Shown piece after piece: positions 17,517 to 26,864 of a DNA stretch of 64,000 nt. The notes beneath the pieces are model-generated. The model was not told where the DNA came from and made no database searches. It saw only the letters and a program-made list of their open reading frames with translations. Both the position numbers and the translations under genes were made by a program. Within the stretch, counting starts at the first letter, position 1; every line of letters starts with the position of its first letter. This DNA comes from Candidatus Hydrogenedentota bacterium (GTDB lineage Bacteria; Hydrogenedentota; Hydrogenedentia; Hydrogenedentales; JAEUWI01): assembly GCA_016182605.1 (NCBI GenBank), contig JACPGE010000055.1, forward strand, positions 40,118 through 104,117, read 5' to 3'.

Positions 17517-18835
17517 AGTGGTACGTAAATGTGGGGGGGAGGCTTATTGCCTGTTCGCTGATCATCGTGATTGGTCTTGGCGGCATGTTTCTGCTGTCGA
17601 GTCTGAAGAAAGAGCCTGCGGCCGCGGAGATCAAGGAGCATTCGCTCAAGGTGGAAACGCTTCCGCTTCACCCGGAGGATGTGCCGGTCTTGATCACGGG
17701 CTATGGCGAAGTGCGGGCCCTGGACACCGTGAAGATTTCCGCGCAGGTGGCCGGCATCATCACCGAAATTCACCCCAAGCTTGAGGTGGGGGGGATCATA
17801 CCGAAGGACGAAGTGCTTTTCCGCATTGATGCCCGGGACTACCAGGCGCAATTGGATCAGGCGGCGTCTCAGATGGCGCAGTTGGAGAACACCATCCTTC
17901 GGCTCAAGAAGCAATACGCGATAGACCAGCAGCGCGTGGAGACCTTGCAGCGCAGCGAGAAACTGGCCAATGACGAGTTTGAACGCGTCAAGACGCTGCT
18001 GGAAAAGGATGAAGTAGGCACGAAATCCCATGTCGATCAAATGGAGATGGCCTACAACCAGATGGCGGACCAGAAAGATCAGTTAAGCCAGGCGGTGGAC
18101 CTGTATCCGGTCCGTATTAAGGAAGCCGAAAGCGCCCTGGAAGGCGCGAAGGCCATGCACGATCTGGCCAAGGTCAACCTGGAACGCACGGAAGTGCGTG
18201 CTCCATTCAATGCCCGGGTGAAGTTGGTGAATGTGGAATTGGGCCAGCTTGTAAGTCCGGGCGCCGCGGTATTGAGCCTTGCGAACGATGCGGTGCTGGA
18301 GATTTCGGTGCCGCTCGACAGCCGCGATGCGCGCACGTGGCTTCAGTTTGCGGAGAAGGCCGCCAGCGACGGCGTCAACGAGCTTGCCTGGTTTGGCAGT
18401 CTTGAACCGGTCACCTGCAAGGTGCAATGGACCGAGTCCAACGAAGACCACTACTGGGAGGGGAAACTCCACCGTGTGGAAGAACTGGATCAGGAGACCC
18501 GCACCGTGACGGTTGCGATCCGCCTGGATGGCAACAACACGAGCGCAGGCGGGGAGGGGCTGCCGCTGGTCGAGGGCATGTTCTGCCGGGTCGAGATACC
18601 CGGGACGCTGATGAAACAGGTCTATCGGATTCCGCGCTGGGCGATCAATTTCGACAGCGAAGTTTACGTGGCGAAGGGCGACCGGCTGGAGATCCGGAAG
18701 GTGGAGGCGCTCCGGACCCAGGGCGAGGAAACCTTCGTGGCGGGGGGGGTGCAGCCCGGTGAGTCCATCATCACCACCCGGCTGGTCAATCCCTTCCCGA
18801 ACTCCCTGCTTGAAGTCCTGAACAAGCCCGAATAA
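17513..18835 (+). CDS. RND efflux membrane fusion protein
   Basis: A 440-residue periplasmic adaptor of the AcrA/HlyD type. An N-terminal membrane anchor (residues 10-30) is followed by a lipoyl-like half, VKISAQVAGIITEIHPKLE, a long coiled-coil hairpin (about 100-210) and the second lipoyl half, VRAPFNARVKLVNVELGQLV. A beta-barrel domain completes it. It links the inner-membrane pump encoded next to the outer-membrane channel at the end of the operon. Confidence 0.92.
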   Translation: MKWYVNVGGRLIACSLIIVIGLGGMFLLSSLKKEPAAAEIKEHSLKVETLPLHPEDVPVLITGYGEVRALDTVKISAQVAGIITEIHPKLEVGGIIPKDEVLFRIDARDYQAQLDQAASQMAQLENTILRLKKQYAIDQQRVETLQRSEKLANDEFERVKTLLEKDEVGTKSHVDQMEMAYNQMADQKDQLSQAVDLYPVRIKEAESALEGAKAMHDLAKVNLERTEVRAPFNARVKLVNVELGQLVSPGAAVLSLANDAVLEISVPLDSRDARTWLQFAEKAASDGVNELAWFGSLEPVTCKVQWTESNEDHYWEGKLHRVEELDQETRTVTVAIRLDGNNTSAGGEGLPLVEGMFCRVEIPGTLMKQVYRIPRWAINFDSEVYVAKGDRLEIRKVEALRTQGEETFVAGGVQPGESIITTRLVNPFPNSLLEVLNKPE

Positions 18836-18846
18836 GGAATCGCCCC

Positions 18847-21800
18847 ATGCGGAATTTCATGGCGGCTTTCGCCCGGAACAAGGTTTTTGCGAATATCCTG
18901 CTGCTGATGTTTCTGGGTGGCGGTTTCATCGCCGCGAGGAACATGGTGCGGGAGACGTTTCCCGATTTTTCGCTGGACTACATCGCGGTATCTGTAATTT
19001 GGCCTGGGGCCGATCCCGAAGAGGTGGAGGAGGGGGTCTGCCGCAAGGTGGAAGAGGCCATTGAAGGGGTGGAGGGCGTCAAACAGTACCGTTCCACGTC
19101 CAGCGAGAACAGCGGCACGGTGATAGTTGAAGTCTCCGCCGACGCAGATATGGCGTACGTGAAGGAGCAGGTGCGGAACCGCGTGGAGGCCATCTCCACT
19201 TTTCCGCCCGAGGCCGAACGGCCAATCACCGAGGAGATCCTGCTTCGGCAAGAGGTCATGTTTGTGGCGTTGTCCGGCGAGCAGCTCACGGAACGGCAGT
19301 TGAAGGAGTGGGGGGAGACCGTCGAAGAAGAGTTGCGGCTTTTGCCCGAAATTAGCCAAGTGCAGACGCTGGGCGCGCGCGAGTACGAGATCGGCATCGA
19401 GGTCTCCGAAGAGCGGCTGCGGGAGTATGGCCTTACCTTCGATCAGGTCGCCGGTGTCGTACGGGCATCCAATCTCAACCTCTCGGCGGGTTCCGTCCGC
19501 ACCGAGGGCGAGGAGATCCGCTTGCGCACCATTGGCCGCAAGTACACGGGCCAGGAACTTTCCAAAATTGTGGTCATGGCCCGCCCGAATGGCGACATCA
19601 TTACACTGGACCGGATTGCGGCGATCAACGACGGCTTCACGCAGGACCGCATCATTTCGCGCATGAATGGCCAGCCCGCCATCAATGTGGCCGTATTGAA
19701 GACGACCGACGAGGATTCGATTGCCATCAGCGATGCGGTGAAGGCGTACGTGGAACGCAGGAATGCCCAGTTGCCCGAAGGCATCCAGATGACCATCTGG
19801 GCCGACGATTCCAACCTGCTCCGTCAGCGCATCAGTCTGCTGGTGAACAATGGCATCACGGGATTGTTGCTGGTCTTCGTCTTGCTCTGGCTCTTTCTAG
19901 ACATCCGGCTTTCCTTCTGGGTGAGCATGGGGATGCCCATCAGTATTTCCGGGGCCCTCGTCATACTCTGGAGCCTGGGCGCCACCATCAACATGATTTC
20001 GCTCTTTGGGCTGATCATGGTGCTGGGCGTCATCGTGGACGATGCCATCGTGATGGGAGAAGCGATTTATACGGCCCGCAAGAATGGCGCGGGCCCGCTG
20101 GAGGCCGCGGTAGACGGGGCGTCCGAGGTGGGCATGCCCGTGATTGCCTCGCTCACAACGACAGTCATGGCGTTCATCCCGCTCTTTTTCGTGGATGGGC
20201 TAATGGGGCGTTTTATCGCCATACTCCCCACGGTAGTCGTTTCGTGCCTCACAATATCGTTGCTCGAGTGCATGTTTTGTTTTCCAGCACATTTGAACAA
20301 TCTCCCCGCCCCCGAGGAACTGGCCGAACGCCGCCGCAACCGGAGCACGGTAGTAGGCCGGCTGGGCGATCGGATTCATGGATTCACCAACCACGGTATG
20401 GAGTGGTTTGTCGAGCATGTGTATGAACCTTTTCTCACGAGGGTGCTTCGCTTCCGGTACATCTCCTTCTGCATCGCGGTCGCCATGCTCTTGTTGACGC
20501 TCGGTCTCGTGCAGAGCGGCATTATCAAGTTCGAGGTGTTTCCATCGCTTGACTCCGATCAGCTTACGGCTTCCGTGGAGTTTCCCAATGGCACGCCGCT
20601 CGCGGTCACCGAAGTGGCGGTCAGCGAACTGGAAGACGCCATACGGAGGCTTGCGGCGAAGACCACAACGCAGAGCGGCGATCCGCTCATTATTAACATG
20701 TTTACCCTGGTGGGCCAGGAGATTGTGGAGGGCCCGCCCCGAAACGGCAACCATATTGGCGCCGTGCGAGTGGAACTTCTCGGCAGCGAGAAGCGGGGTA
20801 TTTACTTTGAGGAGCTGATGGCGCAGTGGGAAGCGGAAACAGACCAAGGCAAAATGCCCGGCATCACGGCGTTGAGCTTCAATGGGCTGGAAACAGGTCC
20901 TCCTGGAGCGCCCGTTGAGATCTGGGTGCGCGGCCACGATCTCCCCACGATCCGTGCGGCCTCCGATCGGATCAAGACGAAGCTTGAGTCCTATGATGGC
21001 CTCTATCAGGTGCAAGACGATTTCCGCCCGGGCAAGACCGAATTGCGCCTCACGCTGAAAGAGGAAGCGCGCGCACTGGGAATGACGGTGGCGGGGCTTG
21101 CCACGCAGGTCTACGCGGGCTACTTCGGTGAAGAGGCCGTGCGCTTGCAGCGGGGCCGGGACGATATTCGTGTGCGGGTTCGCTATACCGAAGAGGAGCG
21201 CGGAAAGATTGCGGAGTTCGAGCGCGTGCGTGTGCGCACGCCGCAGGGCCTTGAAGTGCCGCTCCTGTCGGTGGCCAACATCGAATATGGTCCAGGGGTC
21301 GCCAGCATCAACCGCTCCGACGGCATGCGCCGCATAGCCGTTACGTGCGATGTGGACACGAGCCGCGCCAACGCGGCGGAAGTGGTCGCGGAACTGGAGA
21401 ACAACTTTTTCCCGGCCTTGCTCCGGGACTACCCTGCGGTCGACATTTCTTTCCAGGGCGAGAAGCTGCGGCAAACGGAATCGCTGGACAGTCTCGCTAC
21501 GGGATACCCATTGGCCCTCATGGGGATTCTCGTGATCATTGCAGCGAGTTTCGGATCCTATTTGCAGCCGCTGGTGATTATGATCACTGTGCCCTTCGGA
21601 ATCATTGGCGCGTTGCTGGCCCACCTTTTCCTTGGCTATACGCTTTCCATGATGAGTTTCTTCGGGATGGTCGCCATGTCCGGGGTGGTGGTCAACGACG
21701 CGATCGTTCTTATCGAATGCATTAACTCCTATCTTGCGAAGGGCGAGCCGTTTCTGCGCGCCGTGAGCCGGGGAGGCGCACGCCGCTTTCGGGCCATTTT

Positions 21801-22107
21801 TCTGACGACGATCACGACGGTTGGCGGTTTGGGGCCGCTCATTCTTGAACGCGATATTCAGGCGCAGTTCCTGGTGCCGATGGCCATTTCGATTGCCGGC
21901 GGCGTAGGTTTTGCCACACTCCTTACTCTCTTGCTAATACCGTGCCTGCTTATCATCCTGAATGATCTCCGCCGTGTTGTCCGTTACTTCTTCACGAAAG
22001 AGTGGCCCACGCGGGAAGAAGTAGAGCCAGCAGTTCAGCGCGGCAAGGACGATCTCAGTGAAGGCTATGAGCCTCCTGTTCCCCTGACAGAGACGACGTT
22101 GAGTTGA
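18847..22107 (+). CDS. RND-family efflux transporter permease
   Basis: A 1086-residue inner-membrane pump of the AcrB superfamily. It has the usual twelve-helix layout with two large periplasmic loops. IWPGADPEEVEEGVCRKVEE follows the first helix. VLGVIVDDAIVMGEAIY carries the paired aspartates of helix 4 used for proton relay, and SGVVVNDAIVLIECIN is the matching second-half motif. The substrate is unknown. It is close to the MdtB/CusA-unlike, hydrophobe-type branch by motif only. Confidence 0.94.
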   Translation: MRNFMAAFARNKVFANILLLMFLGGGFIAARNMVRETFPDFSLDYIAVSVIWPGADPEEVEEGVCRKVEEAIEGVEGVKQYRSTSSENSGTVIVEVSADADMAYVKEQVRNRVEAISTFPPEAERPITEEILLRQEVMFVALSGEQLTERQLKEWGETVEEELRLLPEISQVQTLGAREYEIGIEVSEERLREYGLTFDQVAGVVRASNLNLSAGSVRTEGEEIRLRTIGRKYTGQELSKIVVMARPNGDIITLDRIAAINDGFTQDRIISRMNGQPAINVAVLKTTDEDSIAISDAVKAYVERRNAQLPEGIQMTIWADDSNLLRQRISLLVNNGITGLLLVFVLLWLFLDIRLSFWVSMGMPISISGALVILWSLGATINMISLFGLIMVLGVIVDDAIVMGEAIYTARKNGAGPLEAAVDGASEVGMPVIASLTTTVMAFIPLFFVDGLMGRFIAILPTVVVSCLTISLLECMFCFPAHLNNLPAPEELAERRRNRSTVVGRLGDRIHGFTNHGMEWFVEHVYEPFLTRVLRFRYISFCIAVAMLLLTLGLVQSGIIKFEVFPSLDSDQLTASVEFPNGTPLAVTEVAVSELEDAIRRLAAKTTTQSGDPLIINMFTLVGQEIVEGPPRNGNHIGAVRVELLGSEKRGIYFEELMAQWEAETDQGKMPGITALSFNGLETGPPGAPVEIWVRGHDLPTIRAASDRIKTKLESYDGLYQVQDDFRPGKTELRLTLKEEARALGMTVAGLATQVYAGYFGEEAVRLQRGRDDIRVRVRYTEEERGKIAEFERVRVRTPQGLEVPLLSVANIEYGPGVASINRSDGMRRIAVTCDVDTSRANAAEVVAELENNFFPALLRDYPAVDISFQGEKLRQTESLDSLATGYPLALMGILVIIAASFGSYLQPLVIMITVPFGIIGALLAHLFLGYTLSMMSFFGMVAMSGVVVNDAIVLIECINSYLAKGEPFLRAVSRGGARRFRAIFLTTITTVGGLGPLILERDIQAQFLVPMAISIAGGVGFATLLTLLLIPCLLIILNDLRRVVRYFFTKEWPTREEVEPAVQRGKDDLSEGYEPPVPLTETTLS

Positions 22108-22162
22108 GAAACTGAGTCCCGTTGCGCACTATCCTGGCGCGGGCTGTATGAAGGAGTCTGAG

Positions 22163-23758
22163 ATGTTTGTGCGCTCCATGAGGCATTGCCTGGTTGGCCT
22201 CGTTGTCTTGTGCGCGGCCGTGGCCGGTACGGAAGAACCGATTGTCGAGGACGCGGCTGCGGTCCCGGAGGCTCCGGAGGCGGAATCCGCGCAGACGCCG
22301 GCGGATCTCCCTGCGTCACCCGAGGCGGCAGGGGTGTTGCCCGCGGCTCTTAGCCTGGAGGCCGCGCAACAGCGCGCACTCAAAGACAATCCGTCGTTGC
22401 AGGCGGTTGAGGCGGTGGTGCTTCAGGCGGAGCAGCGGATAAAGCAGGCGCGTTCCCTCTATCTGCCGCAGGTGGATCTCAATTATTCCGCCACGCACAC
22501 CCACCTGCCTAATAATGCGATCAACGAAGCGCGTGACGCCGTGCTTTCGGGCGCAGTGCAGGGGGCTTTTCAGCAGGCCCTGTTCTCTTCCCTCTTATCC
22601 CAGCAGTCTTCGCCGATTGGCACTGCATTCACGGCCGGTCAGGGCCTGCTCACGGGCATCGAGGGCCGGAACGGCATCGAGAGCACGGTGGACTCCTACA
22701 ATCTTGGATTAAGCGCGAGTTATATACTGTTCAACGGGTTTTCGCGCAAGTACCGGCTTGCCATCGCGCGCATCGGCCTGAGCGAGACCGGCGCCGCCTA
22801 CCAGGAGGCGCAGCGCCTCATTCTCTTTGCGGTTGCGGAAAGCTACTACGGTGTTCAGCTCGCGCAGGAGAATATCGGGATTGCGCAAGCCGATGAGGCC
22901 TTCAATCTGCGCCTCTTGAAAGAGGCACAACTGCGGCGCGAGGCGGGGACGGGTTCGAAAAGCGATGTGCTCAACTTTGAGGTGCTGGTGCGGGCGGCGC
23001 AGGCGGCGCGCATATTCGCGGAACGCGACTATCAAGTAGCGCGTATTGCGCTTGCCACGCTCATGGGTATACCCGAGGGCATGCTTCCAGAAAGTGTTTC
23101 GCTGGAACCGCTCTCCACAGAGCAGGAGCCGGAGCCGGAGCTGGTCATGCCGGAGGCCGATCCGCTCGTCGTATCCGCGTTGGAAGCACGGCCCGACGTT
23201 GCCCAGGCGCGCCACGCGCTGGACCGGAATGCATTCACGGTCAAGGAGCGTCGATCGGTCTACTATCCGCAGGTCGCGGCCTTTGCGTCGCGGGATGCGG
23301 CGCTCACGGACAATTCGCGTTTTGACGAAGGCGACTTCAGCGCGACGGTGGGTCTTCAGGTGGGCTACAGCGTTTTTGCCGGGGGCCGGAACCGCGCCCG
23401 TGTGAAAGAGGCCAAGTTTGCGGAGCAGGAAGCCGAGGCCCGGCTTGCGGACGCAGAGCTAGGTGCGGCCAACGAGGTGCGGCAGTCGCTGGTCTATCTG
23501 GACAGCGCCCAGCAGCAACTGCGTTTGCAGCAGGAGACGGCGGCCTACGTGGAAGAGAACCGCAATCTTGTGGAGAAAGAATACAAGGCGGGTCAGGCGG
23601 CTCTGGCGCGCTTGAACCAGGCCCAGCGCGATCTGACGGAAGCGCAAGGCCGGCTGGCCCTTGCGCGGGTTTCCCTGCGGCTTGCGTGGTACCAGCTTCG
23701 TACCAGTACGGCGGAGTCGCTGCAAGTACTTTCCCCGGAGCAGCTTGGGCAGGACTGA
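22163..23758 (+). CDS. TolC-type outer-membrane efflux protein
   Basis: A 531-residue outer-membrane factor with a signal peptide (MFVRSMRHCLVGLVVLCAA...). Two repeated halves have long alpha-helical segments: LEAAQQRALKDNPSLQAVEA near the N-terminus, and LEARPDVAQARHALDRNAF about 200 residues later. I chose the ATG at 22163 because AAGGAG lies at 22151-22156. An unusual Glu/Ala/Pro-rich stretch of about 40 residues follows the signal peptide. It closes the MarR-controlled efflux operon. Confidence 0.92.
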   Translation: MFVRSMRHCLVGLVVLCAAVAGTEEPIVEDAAAVPEAPEAESAQTPADLPASPEAAGVLPAALSLEAAQQRALKDNPSLQAVEAVVLQAEQRIKQARSLYLPQVDLNYSATHTHLPNNAINEARDAVLSGAVQGAFQQALFSSLLSQQSSPIGTAFTAGQGLLTGIEGRNGIESTVDSYNLGLSASYILFNGFSRKYRLAIARIGLSETGAAYQEAQRLILFAVAESYYGVQLAQENIGIAQADEAFNLRLLKEAQLRREAGTGSKSDVLNFEVLVRAAQAARIFAERDYQVARIALATLMGIPEGMLPESVSLEPLSTEQEPEPELVMPEADPLVVSALEARPDVAQARHALDRNAFTVKERRSVYYPQVAAFASRDAALTDNSRFDEGDFSATVGLQVGYSVFAGGRNRARVKEAKFAEQEAEARLADAELGAANEVRQSLVYLDSAQQQLRLQQETAAYVEENRNLVEKEYKAGQAALARLNQAQRDLTEAQGRLALARVSLRLAWYQLRTSTAESLQVLSPEQLGQD

Positions 23759-23949
23759 GCCGGCGCACGCGCTGCGCGCCGCAAAAAAATGAAACTCCCT
23801 GTCCGCGCGGCGTATTATTACTCGTACCGGGGTGTATCCATGCCCGGGCCAGGCACTCTTACCGTAACCACATAAACATTTGGCGGTGGGGAACTTTTGT
23901 ATCCCTTTCCGCGCAGCCGCGGAAGCGCTCATAATTTTGGGGAGACTCC

Positions 23950-25473
23950 ATGGATCTGTTCAGTATTTTTCGCAATCCAACCTTGATGCATGCCGCCGTT
24001 GTCCACCTGCCCCTGGCCCTGGCCGTTTTTGGATTTATCCTTCTGATCGTCTGTGCCCTCTTTCATCGGAACAATGCCGTACGATGGATCACCCTGCTTG
24101 CTTACGCCGTGCTCGTTGCATCGACCGTCGTCGCTTTCGAGTCGGGCGAAGGGGCCCAGAGCAAGATCTCCAGCGATGCCCCCCAGGAAGTCTGGGAACT
24201 CGTGAACGAGCATGAGGACAATGCCCACTTGGTGCAATACCTCGGCATAGCGACCACCCTGCTCCTCGCGGCCTCTCTCGTTCCGCATCTTCAGGTGCGC
24301 GCCGGCATGCTGCTCCTCGCCACGGTCTCGGGACTCATCACCCTGTTTTTCGGAGCCTTTACGGGACACCTGGGCGGCACGCTCGTCTATCAATACGGCG
24401 TGGGGAGGAGTGCGGCTTCCGTGGCCCCCCCTGCGCCCGCAGTGGCAGGCACGGAAGCGATAGTGCCTGCCAGTGGGGAAGCGCCCGCGGCGAAAGACGA
24501 TGAAAAGCCCGTGACCCTGCTTCCCATCGAAGAGATCGATATGGGCCAGGCCGCATTGGTGAGCTATCAAGACGATATCCTGCCGATCATCGAGGAGTTT
24601 TGCATCGATTGCCACGAAGCGCCGGATGCGGACGGGAACTACGATATGACCAGCGTGGCGAACATGCTGAAGGCCGGGGAGAAATCGGGCCCAGGCATTC
24701 TGCCCGGCAATCCCGACGGGAGCCCCGTTGTTCAATACATTCGCGGCCACAAGCGTCCGCAGATGCCCAAAGGCGATCCGGTGCTTGACCCCATGCAACT
24801 GCACATGATTCGCATGTGGATTGCGGCGGGCGCGAAAGACGACAGCCCAGGCGCGGTCACGGCGCCGGCCCCTGAAGTTGTGCCCGAAGTGGCGCCCGTG
24901 GAGCTTCCGGTGCCCATGCCCGAGCCAGCGTTGCCCCCGGCGGAGGCCGCTCCAGTGCCGGTGGAGACGCCTGCGGCACCGGCGGAATCTTCGGTGGCTG
25001 CGCCGCCCATGGAAGAAGAGGCGGTGCCCGTACCAGAGACGCCCGCGCCCGTGGAACCTGCTGTTCCGGTCGAAGAAACCCCGCCTGCGCTCCCGGAAGC
25101 GGAAGCTACGGAACCGGCGACACCTCCGGCCGCCCCCGAGATTCCGGCAGCGCCGCCCGTCCCGGAGGAAGCCGCCCCGCCCGCCGAAGCCGAGTCTGCG
25201 CCCGTTCCGGCGCCGGAGCCCGTGATCCCCGTGCCGGATCCCGCGCCCCCGGTGGAAAGCCCGGGCGAGGCGCTGGATCAGGGCAACATTCAAGAGAGCC
25301 CTGAGCCGCAGAATCTGCCCCCGGCGCCGGTGGAAGCCCCGCCTGTGACGCCGCCGCCCGCGCCAGAACAGGTTGCGCCACAGGAACCCGTTGCCCCGCC
25401 CGTGCCCACGGTTCCGCAAGATGCCCCGGCCCGTCATCGTGGCACCGTGACCGCAAAGCGGGATGTCACCTGA
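23950..25473 (+). CDS. DUF2231-type membrane cytochrome c with long Pro/Ala/Glu tail
   Basis: A 507-residue protein in three parts. Residues 1-150 hold four transmembrane helices (DUF2231-like: LMHAAVVHLPLALAVFGFIL). Residues 195-295 form a c-type haem domain with CIDCH (Cys218, Cys221, His222) and a probable Met ligand in RPQMPKGDP. From about residue 298 to the end is a 200-residue low-complexity tail of Pro, Ala, Glu and Val with no hydrophobic helix. The haem domain resembles those of planctomycete-type cytochromes. GGGGAG precedes the ATG. The electron partner is unknown. The tail may span the periplasm or bind the wall. Confidence 0.85.
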   Translation: MDLFSIFRNPTLMHAAVVHLPLALAVFGFILLIVCALFHRNNAVRWITLLAYAVLVASTVVAFESGEGAQSKISSDAPQEVWELVNEHEDNAHLVQYLGIATTLLLAASLVPHLQVRAGMLLLATVSGLITLFFGAFTGHLGGTLVYQYGVGRSAASVAPPAPAVAGTEAIVPASGEAPAAKDDEKPVTLLPIEEIDMGQAALVSYQDDILPIIEEFCIDCHEAPDADGNYDMTSVANMLKAGEKSGPGILPGNPDGSPVVQYIRGHKRPQMPKGDPVLDPMQLHMIRMWIAAGAKDDSPGAVTAPAPEVVPEVAPVELPVPMPEPALPPAEAAPVPVETPAAPAESSVAAPPMEEEAVPVPETPAPVEPAVPVEETPPALPEAEATEPATPPAAPEIPAAPPVPEEAAPPAEAESAPVPAPEPVIPVPDPAPPVESPGEALDQGNIQESPEPQNLPPAPVEAPPVTPPPAPEQVAPQEPVAPPVPTVPQDAPARHRGTVTAKRDVT

Positions 25474-25520
25474 ACGAAGACCTCAATTTAACGCGCTTCG
25501 CGTGAACAAAGGGGTGGCGT

Positions 25521-26747
25521 GTGAAACGAAAGAGATTCTTGCTTCCCTTGGGCGTCTTGGCGGTGCTGCTGGCGGCGGGCGCGTGGACGCTCCACGATGC
25601 GTCGCGGACCGTCGATATTTCTCTTCCAGAGGAACTGCGATCCAGGACTGCGGGGGGTTTGGAACGCGTGGAGCAGGCCGGACATTATCCTGCCTTGCTC
25701 TTCCGGGCGATGCTCGCCTGGGGGCAGCTCCCCGATCCCATTCCGGTCACCAGCGGCGCCTACCTCTATCGCGTGGAGTACTGGACTCCCGGGATCGATG
25801 GCGCGCTCACGCTGGCATCGGGGCTGCTCGCGGTGCCTACGGCAAATACGTTTCGGGGGACCGTCAGTTATCATCATGGCACGAACTCCAGCCGCCACGA
25901 TGCGCCCTCCGCGCCCAGCCTGGGGGAGGGGGTACTTGGCGCGGCATTGCTTGCGGGGGGCGGCTACGTATTTCTTGCGCCGGATTACATTGGACTCGGT
26001 TCCAGCGATGCGGCGCATCCCTACCTCCATGCCGGGCTTACATCGAGCACCGTGATCGATTTCATGCGTGCGGCGCGCAGCTACGTGAAGCACGCACGGG
26101 GGACCTGGCCTGCCCGGCTTTACCTCACAGGGTTTTCACAGGGTGGTCATGCCACGGCGGTTGTGCAGCGCGATCTGGAGGCCCTGGCCGATCCCGAGTT
26201 CCATGTGGCGGCCGCGGCGCCCATCGCGGGCGCATACGACCTCGCGGACGTGAGTTTTCCCTATGCGCTTGCGAATCGGCAGTCCCTCTATCTCGCCTAT
26301 CTCTCCAATGCCTACGCCACGGTCTATAAGCACCCGCTGAATTCCATTCTCACCGAAGAGTTCGCCACACGGGTGCCCGTGCTCTTCGACGGCGAGCACG
26401 ACGTGGAGGCAATTCTTGCGGCATTGCCTGGCGATCCCCGGGATCTTTTCAATGCGGCTTTCCTGGCGGACTACGATGCCCAAAAGCCCACGTGGTTCAC
26501 CAGCGCCATGCGCGAAAATCAGGCCTTTGACTGGATCCCGAAGGCGCCGATCCGGGCCTATCATGGAGAGAACGACCTCGATGTGAATCCGGAAGAATCG
26601 AGAAGCCTGGTAAAGCGCTTCCAGGAGCGCGGCGCCCAGGCGGAGTTCATTTCCGTGGGCCCCTATGCCCACAACGAATCCGTCTTTTACGCAATAGGCA
26701 AAGTTCGCGCCTGGTTTGACGAACTCAGCGCGCCCGCACTGCAGTAG
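25521..26747 (+). CDS. secreted lipase-like alpha/beta hydrolase
   Basis: A 408-residue hydrolase with an N-terminal signal anchor. The nucleophile elbow is GFSQGG, the acid residue lies in HGENDLDVNP and the histidine in PYAHNESV, so the catalytic set looks complete. The arrangement and the LAPDYIGLGSSD motif resemble the secretory lipase/prolyl-peptidase-like group. The start is GTG at 25521 with AAAGGGG upstream. It lies 47 bp after the cytochrome gene and may share its transcript. The substrate is probably an ester. Confidence 0.85.
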   Translation: MKRKRFLLPLGVLAVLLAAGAWTLHDASRTVDISLPEELRSRTAGGLERVEQAGHYPALLFRAMLAWGQLPDPIPVTSGAYLYRVEYWTPGIDGALTLASGLLAVPTANTFRGTVSYHHGTNSSRHDAPSAPSLGEGVLGAALLAGGGYVFLAPDYIGLGSSDAAHPYLHAGLTSSTVIDFMRAARSYVKHARGTWPARLYLTGFSQGGHATAVVQRDLEALADPEFHVAAAAPIAGAYDLADVSFPYALANRQSLYLAYLSNAYATVYKHPLNSILTEEFATRVPVLFDGEHDVEAILAALPGDPRDLFNAAFLADYDAQKPTWFTSAMRENQAFDWIPKAPIRAYHGENDLDVNPEESRSLVKRFQERGAQAEFISVGPYAHNESVFYAIGKVRAWFDELSAPALQ

Positions 26748-26804
26748 CCTTTGGCAGGCGTGCGCGGCGAGGCTTATTTACGCGCCCAAGGACCCGAACG
26801 CGGC

Positions 26805-26843
26805 CAATAAGAAACCGGGCGAACGCATCTGCGCCCGCCCGGT
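26805..26843 (-). terminator. terminator of the signalling cluster
   Basis: On the minus strand an 8-bp stem (arms at 26836-26843 and 26814-26821, ACCGGGCG with CGCCCGGT) is followed by TTTCTTATT. It lies 20 bp after the stop of the thioredoxin/TPR gene. Confidence 0.7.
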
Positions 26844-26864
26844 GTGAACTTGCTGCTGTTGCTA

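Noticed and set aside
23761..23790. GC hairpin followed by seven A residues after tolC
   Set aside because: A terminator for the plus strand needs a T-run after the stem. The A-run lies on the wrong side for either strand.
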